Assembly: GCA_047619485.1 (NCBI GenBank)
Contig: JBLHKE010000288.1
Location: forward strand, 1 to 9,180
Length of the DNA stretch: 9,180 nt
Source: JBLHKE01 sp047619485
Lineage (GTDB): Bacteria; Verrucomicrobiota; Verrucomicrobiia; Verrucomicrobiales; DEV007
Direction of reading: 5' to 3'
This document shows, in pieces, positions 1-6,722 of this stretch. The translations under genes were made by a program, and so were the position numbers. How positions within the stretch are numbered: position 1 is the first letter of the stretch; every line of letters begins with the position of its first letter. The notes beneath the pieces were generated by a model, which worked only from the letters and a program-made list of their open reading frames with translations, was not told the DNA's origin and ran no database searches.

Positions 1-1
1 A

Positions 2-661
2 CAGAAGTCGACCCTCGAGTCGTTCTTCTCGGATCTCGATGCCGGCTCCAAAAAGAAGATGAAGATCATCCTCAAGACCGACGTGCAGGGATCGCTTCAG
101 GCGATCAGGCAGGCTTTGTCCGGGATCGAGAGCGCCAAGATCGACTTGGAAATCTTACGTGGTGCGGCGGGTCCGATCACCGAGTCTGACGTGCTTCTTG
201 GCAGTGCCTCGAATGCGGTCATCATCGGCTTCAACACCAAGGTTGAGAGCAATGCCGTCGCCGCTGCGAGGCGCGAGGGGATCCAGGTCAAACTCTACAG
301 CATCATCTACGAACTCATCGACCAGATCACCGATGCGATGCTCGGCATGCTTGACCCGGAGACGCGCGAGAACATCATCGGCCATGCTGAGGTGAAGAAG
401 GTCTTCAAGCTCAGCTCTGGCATCGTCGCTGGTAGCCTCGTCACTGACGGGCGCATGGACAAGAGATCCCGTGCCCGCGTGTTGCGTGGTGGTCAGCCGG
501 TCTTCGATGGTGACGTCAACACCCTGAAACGTTTCCAAGATGACGTCAAAGAGGTGAAGACTGGCCTCGAGTGTGGTATCCGGCTAGGCAAATTCACCGA
601 GTATCGCGAGGGTGACGTGATCGAGTGCTACCTGCTCGAGAACCTCGAGGTCAAACTGTAG
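2..661 (+). CDS. infB: Translation initiation factor IF-2, C-terminal part (5' end outside window)
   Basis: IF-2 is the GTPase that brings initiator fMet-tRNA to the 30S subunit and promotes subunit joining. Only the last 219 residues are present. The reading frame is open from base 2, so the ATG at 59 is an internal methionine and not a start. Visible are the IF-2 family segment beginning LKTDVQGSLQAI (about residues 25-36 of the fragment), and the C-terminal beta-barrel domain that binds fMet-tRNA, with SRARVLRGG, the phase DVKEVKTGLECGI and the ending GDVIECYLLE. The GTP-binding domain would lie upstream of the window. The stop is TAG at 659-661. It is followed after 72 bp by rbfA, the usual neighbour in the nusA-infB operon. 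There is no sign of decay. Identification is by motif recognition and conserved gene order, and is very secure. Confidence 0.97.
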   Translation, partial: QKSTLESFFSDLDAGSKKKMKIILKTDVQGSLQAIRQALSGIESAKIDLEILRGAAGPITESDVLLGSASNAVIIGFNTKVESNAVAAARREGIQVKLYSIIYELIDQITDAMLGMLDPETRENIIGHAEVKKVFKLSSGIVAGSLVTDGRMDKRSRARVLRGGQPVFDGDVNTLKRFQDDVKEVKTGLECGIRLGKFTEYREGDVIECYLLENLEVKL

Positions 662-733
662 AACGTCTGCCAACGGCCAGCGCGAAGCTAGCCGGTTCTG
701 GCCTAGCGAATCCAACGACCACCTCACGATACC

Positions 734-1144
734 ATGAGCCAACGAATGCTGCGTGTCCGCGAACTGATGAAGCGCGAACTGAGCCACATCATCCAGCGCG
801 ACTACGAGTTTAAAGATGTCCTCGTGACAATCAACGATGTCGATGTCACCCCGGACCTGCGCCAGGCGCATGTCTTTGTGGGAATGTTAGGAGAACAGAA
901 ATACCAGCACAAAATCCTTTCGCGCCTCAAGCGGGACGCCGGCCAACTGCAGGTGAAGATCGGCAAACGGGTCGTCTTGCGCTACATGCCGAAGCTAAAT
1001 TTCAAGATCGACGATTCGATCGAACGCGGGGTTCAGCTACTCTCGGTGATCCAGGGGATCGACGAGGAGGCCGCTGCCCGCCAGGCCGCCGCCGAGATCC
1101 ATGCGGATCCTGACGAGGAGGTGACGACTGGTGAGAATGAGTAG
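734..1144 (+). CDS. rbfA: 30S ribosome-binding factor RbfA
   Basis: RbfA is a small cytoplasmic KH-fold protein that binds the 30S subunit near the 5' end of 16S rRNA and helps late maturation and cold adaptation. The 136-residue product matches the family length. It shows the N-terminal helix with RVRELMKRELSHII (about residues 7-20), the DVDVTPDLRQAHVFVG strand segment, and the helix plus strand with GKRVVLRYMPKLNFKIDDS, followed by an acidic tail (ADPDEEVTTGENE), which is common. ATG 734 is chosen because it is the first start after infB and gives a normal N-terminus. ATG 746 is a possible alternative. No clear Shine-Dalgarno sequence precedes it. Its 3' end overlaps the following gene by 14 bp, which suggests translational coupling. 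Confidence 0.93.
   Translation: MSQRMLRVRELMKRELSHIIQRDYEFKDVLVTINDVDVTPDLRQAHVFVGMLGEQKYQHKILSRLKRDAGQLQVKIGKRVVLRYMPKLNFKIDDSIERGVQLLSVIQGIDEEAAARQAAAEIHADPDEEVTTGENE
1116..1122 (+). promoter_or_regulatory. Strong Shine-Dalgarno sequence for the DHH phosphoesterase gene
   Basis: AGGAGGT lies inside the end of rbfA, 8 nt before the GTG at 1131 and 14 nt before the in-frame ATG at 1137. The spacing favours GTG 1131 as the start. It is the best ribosome-binding site seen in the window, where most genes have weak or no SD sequence. Confidence 0.7.
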
Positions 1145-2105
1145 TTTTTCGGAAATCGGCGACGCGATCCGCGCCAGTGAGCGCATCGTGATCCTCAGCC
1201 ATGCTCGCCCCGATGGGGATGCCATCGGGTCGCAAGTCGCGCTCGGCGAATCCCTGCGGGCTGCGGGCAAGACGGTGCAGCTTCTCAATGAAGACGGTAC
1301 CCCGCTCGCGCTGGAGTTTTTACCGTGCTCGGACTCCGTGGCGATGCCGCTTGGCAACGTGGAGGCAGATCTAGTGATCGCGCTGGATACCGCAAACAAG
1401 GTGCGCTTGGGTGCCCGTTGTCTCGACGCTATCGCGGGGATTTCTCCGCTCATCAACATCGATCACCACAAGAGCAACGAACTCTACGGCGACGTCAACT
1501 ACGTCGACGCCGAGTCGCCAGCGAGTGGCCAGATCGTCTACGAACTGCTCGTCGACCAGGGACTGCCAATCACCCGAGAGGTGGTGAGCAACCTGTTCGT
1601 CGCCATCTCGACTGACACGGGATCATTCCGCTACCCATCGACGACCGCGCGAACTTACGAGATCGTCGCGAAACTGGTCGATGCGGGTGCTGACGTGGGA
1701 GAGCTGTCGCGGCTTACCTACGAGAACTACCCGGCACGCCGCATCGAGTTGCTCAAGGAACTGCTATCAGTCTACAGACTGACATCGGGCGGTCGCGTGG
1801 CTTCGTGGATCCTGACCGACGAGATCAAAACCCGTATCGGCGTGCAGGCGAGCGACTCGGAGAATCTGATCGACCTCATCCGTGGGATCGACAGTGTGAT
1901 CGTAGCCGTGTTTTTCGAGCAGTTGCCCGGTGGTAGAGTCCGTGTCAGCATGCGCTCGAAGTCGAATGCGGCGGATGTCTGTGCCATTTGTGGGGAGTTT
2001 GGTGGAGGTGGGCATACCTTAGCCGCCGGGGCGCGGGTGAAAGGCGACATCGCGGAAGTTGAGAAACGAGTTTTAGATAAAATCCATGAGACGATCGAAC
2101 GTTAA
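1131..2105 (+). CDS. nrnA: DHH/DHHA1 family phosphoesterase (NrnA-like oligoribonuclease / pAp phosphatase)
   Basis: NrnA-type enzymes are Mn-dependent cytoplasmic phosphoesterases that degrade 2-5 nt RNAs and, in many bacteria, dephosphorylate pAp to AMP. The 324-residue protein has all the family motifs. Motif I is SHARPDGDAIGS (H24, D28, D30). Motif II has D86 in IALDTAN. The name-giving DHH is at 111-113 in NIDHHKS. D162 sits in STDTGSFRY. The C-terminal DHHA1 domain carries the substrate-binding GGGGHTLAAG at 291-300. The length is typical. The GTG start is preferred because of the well-spaced AGGAGGT upstream. The gene overlaps rbfA by 14 bp and truB by 20 bp, matching the known placement of nrnA between rbfA and truB. 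The choice between oligoribonuclease and pAp phosphatase activity cannot be made from sequence alone. Confidence 0.92.
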   Translation: MRMSSFSEIGDAIRASERIVILSHARPDGDAIGSQVALGESLRAAGKTVQLLNEDGTPLALEFLPCSDSVAMPLGNVEADLVIALDTANKVRLGARCLDAIAGISPLINIDHHKSNELYGDVNYVDAESPASGQIVYELLVDQGLPITREVVSNLFVAISTDTGSFRYPSTTARTYEIVAKLVDAGADVGELSRLTYENYPARRIELLKELLSVYRLTSGGRVASWILTDEIKTRIGVQASDSENLIDLIRGIDSVIVAVFFEQLPGGRVRVSMRSKSNAADVCAICGEFGGGGHTLAAGARVKGDIAEVEKRVLDKIHETIER

Positions 2106-2826
2106 AAACAATCTCGACATCATCGACGGCGTGCTGCTGGTCGACAAAGCTCCCGACATGACATCCCATGATGTGGTGGCCGTCGGGCGTAGAACCCTCG
2201 ACCAGAAAAAGATCGGCCATTGTGGCACACTCGATCCGATGGCTACCGGATTGCTGATCCTAGTGTTAGGCCGGGGCACGAAGATCCAGGACTTGCTGAT
2301 GGCCGAGGAAAAGGAATACGAGGGAACCATCACGCTTGGCGCGACGACTCACACGCAAGATCGCGAGGGTGATGTGCTCGAGACGAAGGAGGTGGGCGAC
2401 TACAGCGAGGAGCAGATCCGCGCGGCCTTCGACCTGCTCACTGGCGATTTTGAACAGATTCCTCCGATGGTTTCTGCCATCAAGCAGGATGGGGTTCCTC
2501 TCTACAAACTAGCGCGCCAAGGCAAGACGGTCGAACGCAAGCCGCGTGCGGTATCGGTGTTCGAATACGAGATCACCCGGATCGCACTGCCCGAGATCGA
2601 CTTCCGAGTTGTCTGCAGCAAGGGCTTCTACGTCCGCACCTACGCTCACGAGATCGGCGCCACGCTCGGCTGTGGCGGTCACCTATCGGCTCTCCGGCGC
2701 ACGCGATCGGGCAAGTTCCTCGCCGAGGGTGGGGTGACTTTTTCTGAGCTCAAAGAGTGCAGCCGTGAGCAGGTCCGCGAGCGGGTGCTATCGCTCTCCG
2801 CCGTGTCGAAATTACGCGGCGCCTAA
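2086..2826 (+). CDS. truB: tRNA pseudouridine-55 synthase TruB
   Basis: TruB isomerises U55 in the T-loop of tRNAs to pseudouridine. The 246-residue product begins with the typical DGVLLVDKAPDMTSHDVV segment. It has the catalytic motif GHCGTLDPMATGLL with the catalytic aspartate at D50, the conserved tyrosine Y78 in EEKEYEG, and KGFYVRTYAHEIG (179-191) with the conserved R184. The C-terminal stretch GHLSALRRTRSGKF is also characteristic. The protein stops soon after the catalytic domain and has no obvious full PUA domain, as in many shorter bacterial TruB proteins. ATG 2086 lies inside the end of nrnA (20 bp overlap), implying translational coupling. The next gene, ribF, starts about 4 bp after the stop. 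Confidence 0.95.
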   Translation: MRRSNVKNNLDIIDGVLLVDKAPDMTSHDVVAVGRRTLDQKKIGHCGTLDPMATGLLILVLGRGTKIQDLLMAEEKEYEGTITLGATTHTQDREGDVLETKEVGDYSEEQIRAAFDLLTGDFEQIPPMVSAIKQDGVPLYKLARQGKTVERKPRAVSVFEYEITRIALPEIDFRVVCSKGFYVRTYAHEIGATLGCGGHLSALRRTRSGKFLAEGGVTFSELKECSREQVRERVLSLSAVSKLRGA

Positions 2827-2830
2827 TGCC

Positions 2831-3760
2831 TTGAAGATCCTCCGTCAGATCACTGAGTTGTCGTCGATCGACCGGGCGGTGCATCTCGCGATCGGGGTGT
2901 TCGATGGCATCCACCGCGGGCACCAGGCGGTGATCGCTGCCGCCACCGAATCGGCGAGGCAGGGCGGGGGAATCCCTGTCGTTGTGAGCTTTGATCCACA
3001 TCCGGTAGCTGTCCTGCGCCCGGAGGCGGCTCCGCGACTGCTTACCTCCGCGGTGCATCAGCAGAAGATTCTCGCCGATTACGGCATCGGGCATTTGCTC
3101 GTGATCGAGTTCGATCGCGCCTTCGCTGCGCAGGATGCGAACGACTTCATCGCGCAACTCGCCGCCGCCTGCCAGCCGCTGAAACAAATTTGCGTTGGTG
3201 CCGAGTGGAATTTTGGGCGTGGTCGCACGGGCAACGTGGGGTTGCTTCAAACGATGGGGGCGGAACTAGGGTTCACGGTCGACGGGGTGCCGGCAGTCCT
3301 CTCGGAGGATGGTGAGGTGATCAGCAGCACCCTCGTCCGGCGGGCGATCGAGGTAGGTGATTTCGAGCGTGCCGAGGAATTGCTGGGCCGCGAATACACC
3401 GTCCTCGGCGATGTGGTTGAGGGACGCCAACTAGGCCGCACGATAGGTTTCCCGACGGCGAATCTGTCCGTCCATTCTGAACAATTGCCACCGAGTGGCG
3501 TCTATGCGGTCAGGGTGGCGTTCGATGGCGAGAGCCTCCTTGGTGTTGCCAACCTAGGTGCGCGTCCAACGGTCGAGAGCGATGGTGCCAAACGTTTACT
3601 CGAAGTGCACTTGTTCGATTTTGACCGCGAGATCTATGGTCGATCGATGGAGGTGTCCTTTGGGGAAAAGTTGCGTGACGAGCAGAAATTCGATGGGCTC
3701 GAAGAACTGAAGTCGCAGATTGCGGTGGACGTTCAAGCCGCGCGGGCGCTGCTTGGCTAG
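2831..3760 (+). CDS. ribF: Bifunctional riboflavin kinase / FAD synthetase RibF
   Basis: RibF phosphorylates riboflavin to FMN and then adenylylates FMN to FAD. The N-terminal FMN adenylyltransferase domain shows GVFDGIHRGHQ at 22-32 (a HxGH-type nucleotidyltransferase motif) and ISSTLVRRAI at 164-173. The C-terminal flavokinase domain has the diagnostic GRQLGRTIGFPTANL at 198-212 and VANLGARPTV. With TTG 2831 as start the protein has 309 residues, close to the usual size, and begins MKILRQITEL like homologues. A longer version from GTG 2765 would run through 62 bp of truB and add an unlikely Ser/Arg/Cys-rich leader. The nearby ATG at 2826 is out of frame. No SD is visible, so translation probably depends on coupling with truB. 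ribF ends the operon and is followed by a hairpin. Confidence 0.93.
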   Translation: MKILRQITELSSIDRAVHLAIGVFDGIHRGHQAVIAAATESARQGGGIPVVVSFDPHPVAVLRPEAAPRLLTSAVHQQKILADYGIGHLLVIEFDRAFAAQDANDFIAQLAAACQPLKQICVGAEWNFGRGRTGNVGLLQTMGAELGFTVDGVPAVLSEDGEVISSTLVRRAIEVGDFERAEELLGREYTVLGDVVEGRQLGRTIGFPTANLSVHSEQLPPSGVYAVRVAFDGESLLGVANLGARPTVESDGAKRLLEVHLFDFDREIYGRSMEVSFGEKLRDEQKFDGLEELKSQIAVDVQAARALLG

Positions 3761-3812
3761 GTTGAATTCGGTTACCAGTTATTTGCGTCTCGACGGCCTT
3801 GCCCGAGAACAA

Positions 3813-3846
3813 ACGAGCCCGCACCGATATCACGGTGCGGGCTCGT
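3813..3846. terminator. Perfect 14-bp hairpin between convergent ribF and azurin genes (probable bidirectional terminator)
   Basis: The arms ACGAGCCCGCACCG (3813-3826) and CGGTGCGGGCTCGT (3833-3846) pair perfectly around the 6-nt loop ATATCA. It lies 52 bp after the ribF stop and 28 bp after the azurin stop, a classic place for a terminator shared by convergent genes. There is no T run on the + side. On the - strand the hairpin is followed by a modestly T-rich TTGTTCTC, so intrinsic termination looks better for the azurin transcript than for the ribF operon. Confidence 0.75.
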
Positions 3847-3874
3847 GCTCTAGATGGTAGTGGCTTTGCAGGCT

Positions 3875-4414
3875 CTACTTCTCTTCTTTCTTCGCCTCAA
3901 CGGTCATCACGCCCTTCATGATGGCGACGTGACCGGGGAAGGTGCAAATATAATCGTATTTGCCCGCAGCCGGGGCGGTGAAGGTCATCGTCTCCGACTC
4001 GCCTGGTCCCAGCAGTTTGGTGTGCGCGATCATCTTCGCCTGTGATTCTTTGTCTTGTGGGAGGTAATCGTTGGTCGGACCACCGCCCATCGCCTTTGTG
4101 GCGAAGCCCATCATATCCGTGCCCTTGGTCAAGAGGACGACGTTATGACCCATGGCGATTTTCGGGAGTTTGCCGACGTTCTTGAATGTCAGTTCGACCG
4201 TCTGTCCTTCGGTCGCGCTGAACGCAGTCGTGTTGTACTGCATCGTGTCATTGCCCTCGATGGCGACTTTGACGTCTGCTTCCTTTTTCTCCTCTTTGGC
4301 TTTTTCTTCCTTAGCAGGTTCTTTCTTATCGTCAGCCTTAGCCTGTGCTAGTGCTAACGGGCTGGAGAGGGCGATGAGTAAGGTGGTAGCGTAGATAGTG
4401 GATCGTTTCTTCAT
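3875..4414 (-). CDS. Azurin, secreted blue (type 1) copper protein
   Basis: Azurins are periplasmic or envelope cupredoxins that carry single electrons between redox enzymes. The 179-residue precursor starts with a Sec signal peptide (MKKR, hydrophobic stretch about 7-20, likely cut near LALAQA at 20-25). A Lys/Glu/Ala-rich linker follows (about 26-49), then the cupredoxin domain (about 48-174). Copper ligands are visible as H90 in KIAMGHNVVLL, and C157, H162 and M166 in ICTFPGHVAIMKG, with the exact azurin spacing C-x4-H-x3-M. The block MIAHTKLLGPGE is also azurin-specific. C157 is the only cysteine, so the disulfide of Pseudomonas azurin (Cys3-Cys26) is absent. The linker and the KKEEK tail are unusual for soluble azurin. 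The redox partner is unknown, since no oxidase or dehydrogenase gene is adjacent. ATG 4414 has no clear SD. The gene converges on ribF and diverges from the sigma gene. Confidence 0.95.
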   Translation of the reverse strand: MKKRSTIYATTLLIALSSPLALAQAKADDKKEPAKEEKAKEEKKEADVKVAIEGNDTMQYNTTAFSATEGQTVELTFKNVGKLPKIAMGHNVVLLTKGTDMMGFATKAMGGGPTNDYLPQDKESQAKMIAHTKLLGPGESETMTFTAPAAGKYDYICTFPGHVAIMKGVMTVEAKKEEK

Positions 4415-4457
4415 AGGTTGTTGTTAGGTTACGAAATAGAATTGGAATTGGGGACGA

Positions 4458-4486
4458 AATTTGAACCCGGGATGTGGATGGGTCAA
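4458..4486 (-). promoter_or_regulatory. Possible sigma-70-type promoter of the azurin gene
   Basis: On the - strand TTGACC (4486-4481, five of six matches to TTGACA) is followed after 17 nt by CAAATT (4463-4458, three of six matches to TATAAT). It would start transcription about 35-40 nt before the azurin ATG. The -10 match is weak and promoter consensus in this phylum is poorly known, so this is tentative. Confidence 0.25.
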
Positions 4487-4503
4487 CTGCGATTCTGTGA
4501 TCT

Positions 4504-4515
4504 GGGCAATTGCCC
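4504..4515. repeat. Perfect 12-bp palindrome upstream of the sigma factor gene
   Basis: GGGCAATTGCCC is fully self-complementary and lies 31 bp before the sigma ATG, in the 132-bp divergent region between azurin and sigma. Its position fits an operator or a promoter-proximal site for either gene. It could also be chance. The rest of this intergenic region (4415-4546) contains a tandem GAATTG repeat at 4439-4450 and a possible azurin promoter, and no small gene was recognised. Confidence 0.4.
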
Positions 4516-4546
4516 GTGGCCGGGGAGTAAACTAGGTTAAGGGACG

Positions 4547-5089
4547 ATGCCTAAGTCAGACAAAACCGAAGATCCTGGTGAGCTTTTCATTAAGCTCTAC
4601 ACCAAAAACGAAGCGCGTTTGCGTAATTTTGTACGCTCGATGGTGCCGACTTGGGAATCGGTCGACGAGGTGATGCAGGAGGCGAGTCTGGTGATGTGGC
4701 GCAAATTCGACCAGTTCGATCCCGACACCGAATTCCTCAAGTGGTCCCAGGTGGTCTGTCGCTTCGAGGCGCTCAAGTGCCGTCGCCGCAAGGCTCGCGA
4801 CCGTCATATTTTCAGTGAAGACCTCCTCGAGATGCTGGCCAGTGAGATCGAGGAAGAGGATGAAGAACTCTTCGTCCGCGAGAAACTGGCGCTGCGTGTC
4901 TGTCTGACCAAGATCAAAGAACCGCACCGCGATCTCCTGTTGGCGGCCTACGCAAAGGGAGCCAAGATCAAGGAGGTCGCCGAGAGCGCGGGGAAATCGC
5001 CGACGAGTGTCTACAAGCTCCTCAACCGAGTGCGCGAGAAGTTACACGACTGCATCACCACACAGATGCAGGCACCGGAACATCCATAG
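4547..5089 (+). CDS. ECF-like sigma-70 family factor (Rhodopirellula/Verrucomicrobium type)
   Basis: This is a small alternative sigma factor that would direct RNA polymerase to a specific promoter set. The 180-residue protein has sigma region 2 at about 10-85 (LFIKLYTKNEARLRNFVRSM, then WESVDEVMQEASLVMWRKFDQF, which matches the polymerase-binding DxxQE pattern, and a basic CRRRKARDRH tail). An acidic linker (about 91-108, EIEEEDEEL) follows, then region 4 at about 112-168 with the helix-turn-helix AKGAKIKEVAESAGKSPTSVYKLLNRVREKL. Region 3 is absent, as in ECF sigmas. The VMWRKF and FLKWSQVVCRFEALK motifs are typical of the group common in Planctomycetes and Verrucomicrobia. A weak AAGGGA lies only 2 nt before ATG 4547. 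The stop is 13 bp before the FecR-LamG gene, so the two probably form one transcript and the neighbour is the likely regulator. The target regulon cannot be inferred. Confidence 0.9.
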   Translation: MPKSDKTEDPGELFIKLYTKNEARLRNFVRSMVPTWESVDEVMQEASLVMWRKFDQFDPDTEFLKWSQVVCRFEALKCRRRKARDRHIFSEDLLEMLASEIEEEDEELFVREKLALRVCLTKIKEPHRDLLLAAYAKGAKIKEVAESAGKSPTSVYKLLNRVREKLHDCITTQMQAPEHP

Positions 5090-5102
5090 GAAGAGTTTTA
5101 AA

Positions 5103-6713
5103 ATGAAAGAGAACGACCAAGCGAACCAAGGATTGCTGCCCAATCTTGCCCTAGAGATTCAGCACTACCTAGATGGTCAAATTTCGGAGGAGGCGTTCCG
5201 CGATCTACAGGCGCTGCTGGAGTCGGACGAGCAGGCTAGGATGTTCTATCGATCTTATGCGAACATGGACGCGAACCTACGGGAGATTTCCGAAGAGTTC
5301 GAGGCAGACAATGCCGTTGCGATGCCTGTGGCTGGGAGGGGATTGGTGGCACCGGTGCTTCAGGCTGTCGCCACTTTCGTCCTCGGTGCTGGACTCGTCC
5401 TCTTCATCGTCGACCGCTCGGAGTCCGCTGGCCAGGTGATGACGAGCGGAGGCGAAGACCCCGCACCCGTCATGGCGGAAAGTGGCCTTGCGACCCTGAC
5501 CCAAGTGGTTGGTGTGCAATGGTCACCTGGAGCGAGACAGTTTTCACCTGGTTCAGTCTTGCCTAGCGAGATTCTCAGCCTTGAGTCCGGATTGCTGCAA
5601 GTCGAATTCTACAGTGGTGCCATCGTCATCGTCGAGGGGCCGGCGAAATTTGAGTTGCTTGATCCGATGCGGGCGATCTGCCACTACGGCAAGACCCGCG
5701 CTAACGTGCCGGAGTCGGCGCATGGATTTACGATTGCGTCGCCGAACATGGACATCGTCGATCTCGGCACTGAATTTGCCCTGGTGGTGGATCGGGATGG
5801 CGCGGGGGAGGTTCACGTTTTTGATGGTGAAGTCGAGGTGCACGAGAAGCCGGGCGGGGAGATGCACAACATCATGTCAGGTAATGGCGCACGGCTGACC
5901 GATGGTGATCTCGAGTTTCTCCCGCTGAATGAGATGGGGTTTGTTGACGCTAGGCACGTCTCGGTCATGGCTGGTGCCGAGGCTGATCGTCACCGGGAAC
6001 TCTGGGAGGCCTACAGCGAAGAGTTGAAGGCGCATCCGGATGTGCTCCTCTACTACAGTTTTGATGCGCAGCCGAGCTGGTCGCGCGAATTGCGCAATGT
6101 CCGAAAAATGACTGCGGACCCCCTGCACGGGGCGATTGTCGGTTGCCGCTGGAGCGAGGGGCGCTGGAGTGGTAAGGGCTCACTTGAATTCAAAGGGGTA
6201 GGGGATCGAGTGCGGATCCAGATCCCGGGCGAACACGACGATTTCGCACTGATGGCCTGGGTGCGCATCGACGGGTTTGATCGCGATTTGAACTCCCTGA
6301 TGCTCTCTGACAACTGGGTGCCCGGCGGGGTGCACTGGCAGTTCACCAGGAAGGGCGAGCTCATCCTCGGAACTCGTCACCCGACGGGCGAGTCTGCTCA
6401 TTACCTGTCACCGCCCGTGTTGAACCATTGCCATCTTGGTCACTGGACCCAGCTCGCGGTCTCTTACGACTATCAGGCAAGGCGCATCTCTCATTTTGTG
6501 AACGGCGAGCGGGTCTCGTCGACGAAGATCACGCAGCACGTCCCGATCTCGGTGCCGCGTGGCGCGCTCGGCAACTGGAAGACCGACTACAAGCAGACAG
6601 GGAGCAACATCCGTAATCTCAACGGTCGGATGGACGAGTTTGTTGTCTTCTCTCGTGGCCTCTCGGACACCGAAATGAGGGCTCTCTACGAGAAGGGGAA
6701 ACCGCACTCGTAA
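5103..6713 (+). CDS. Membrane FecR-like / LamG-domain protein, putative anti-sigma or sigma-regulating sensor
   Basis: The 536-residue protein has four parts. Residues 1-70 form a cytoplasmic helical region resembling PVC anti-sigma N-termini (LALEIQHYLDGQISEEAFRDL, LLESDEQARMFYRSY) with no zinc-binding HxxxCxxC. One transmembrane helix lies at about 83-103. A FecR-like domain spans about 130-248 (GAIVIVEGPAKFELL, ASPNMDIVDLGTEFALVV, HVFDGEVEVHE). A LamG/concanavalin-like domain spans about 313-535 (LLYYSFDAQ, GDRVRIQIPGEHDDFALMAWVRI, MDEFVVFSRGLSDTEMRALYEKG). FecR domains relay envelope signals to sigma factors, and LamG folds often bind glycans or proteins. Here the ligand is unknown. The start ATG 5103 follows AGGA at 5088-5091. 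An upstream in-frame ATG at 5007 would add a Ser/Arg/His-rich leader inside the sigma gene and is rejected. The gene is 13 bp behind the sigma gene. It ends 9 bp from the convergent pseudopilin gene. Confidence 0.85.
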   Translation: MKENDQANQGLLPNLALEIQHYLDGQISEEAFRDLQALLESDEQARMFYRSYANMDANLREISEEFEADNAVAMPVAGRGLVAPVLQAVATFVLGAGLVLFIVDRSESAGQVMTSGGEDPAPVMAESGLATLTQVVGVQWSPGARQFSPGSVLPSEILSLESGLLQVEFYSGAIVIVEGPAKFELLDPMRAICHYGKTRANVPESAHGFTIASPNMDIVDLGTEFALVVDRDGAGEVHVFDGEVEVHEKPGGEMHNIMSGNGARLTDGDLEFLPLNEMGFVDARHVSVMAGAEADRHRELWEAYSEELKAHPDVLLYYSFDAQPSWSRELRNVRKMTADPLHGAIVGCRWSEGRWSGKGSLEFKGVGDRVRIQIPGEHDDFALMAWVRIDGFDRDLNSLMLSDNWVPGGVHWQFTRKGELILGTRHPTGESAHYLSPPVLNHCHLGHWTQLAVSYDYQARRISHFVNGERVSSTKITQHVPISVPRGALGNWKTDYKQTGSNIRNLNGRMDEFVVFSRGLSDTEMRALYEKGKPHS

Positions 6714-6722
6714 TCCCAATCT

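Noticed and set aside
155..538. 127-codon open frame on the - strand within infB
   Set aside because: It lies wholly opposite the well-conserved IF-2 C-terminus and its translation resembles no protein family. It is a shadow of GC-rich coding sequence.
59..661. infB read as a complete 200-residue gene from ATG 59
   Set aside because: The same frame is open upstream to base 2 with plausible IF-2 sequence, so the gene is cut by the window edge and is not short.
687..707. Imperfect hairpin (GCTAGCC / GGCCTAGC with one bulge) between infB and rbfA
   Set aside because: The stem is short and bulged with no T run, and it sits inside an operon. It is not convincing as a terminator or attenuator.
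4055..4394. Open frames on the + strand opposite azurin, one with a hydrophobic Phe/Leu/Ser-rich end
   Set aside because: The hydrophobic run is the complement of the azurin Lys/Glu linker codons. No family resemblance or ribosome-binding site was seen.
5007..5102. Upstream start (ATG 5007) for the FecR-LamG gene
   Set aside because: It would overlap the sigma gene by 83 bp and add a Ser/Arg/His-rich leader. ATG 5103 has an AGGA upstream and gives a normal N-terminus.
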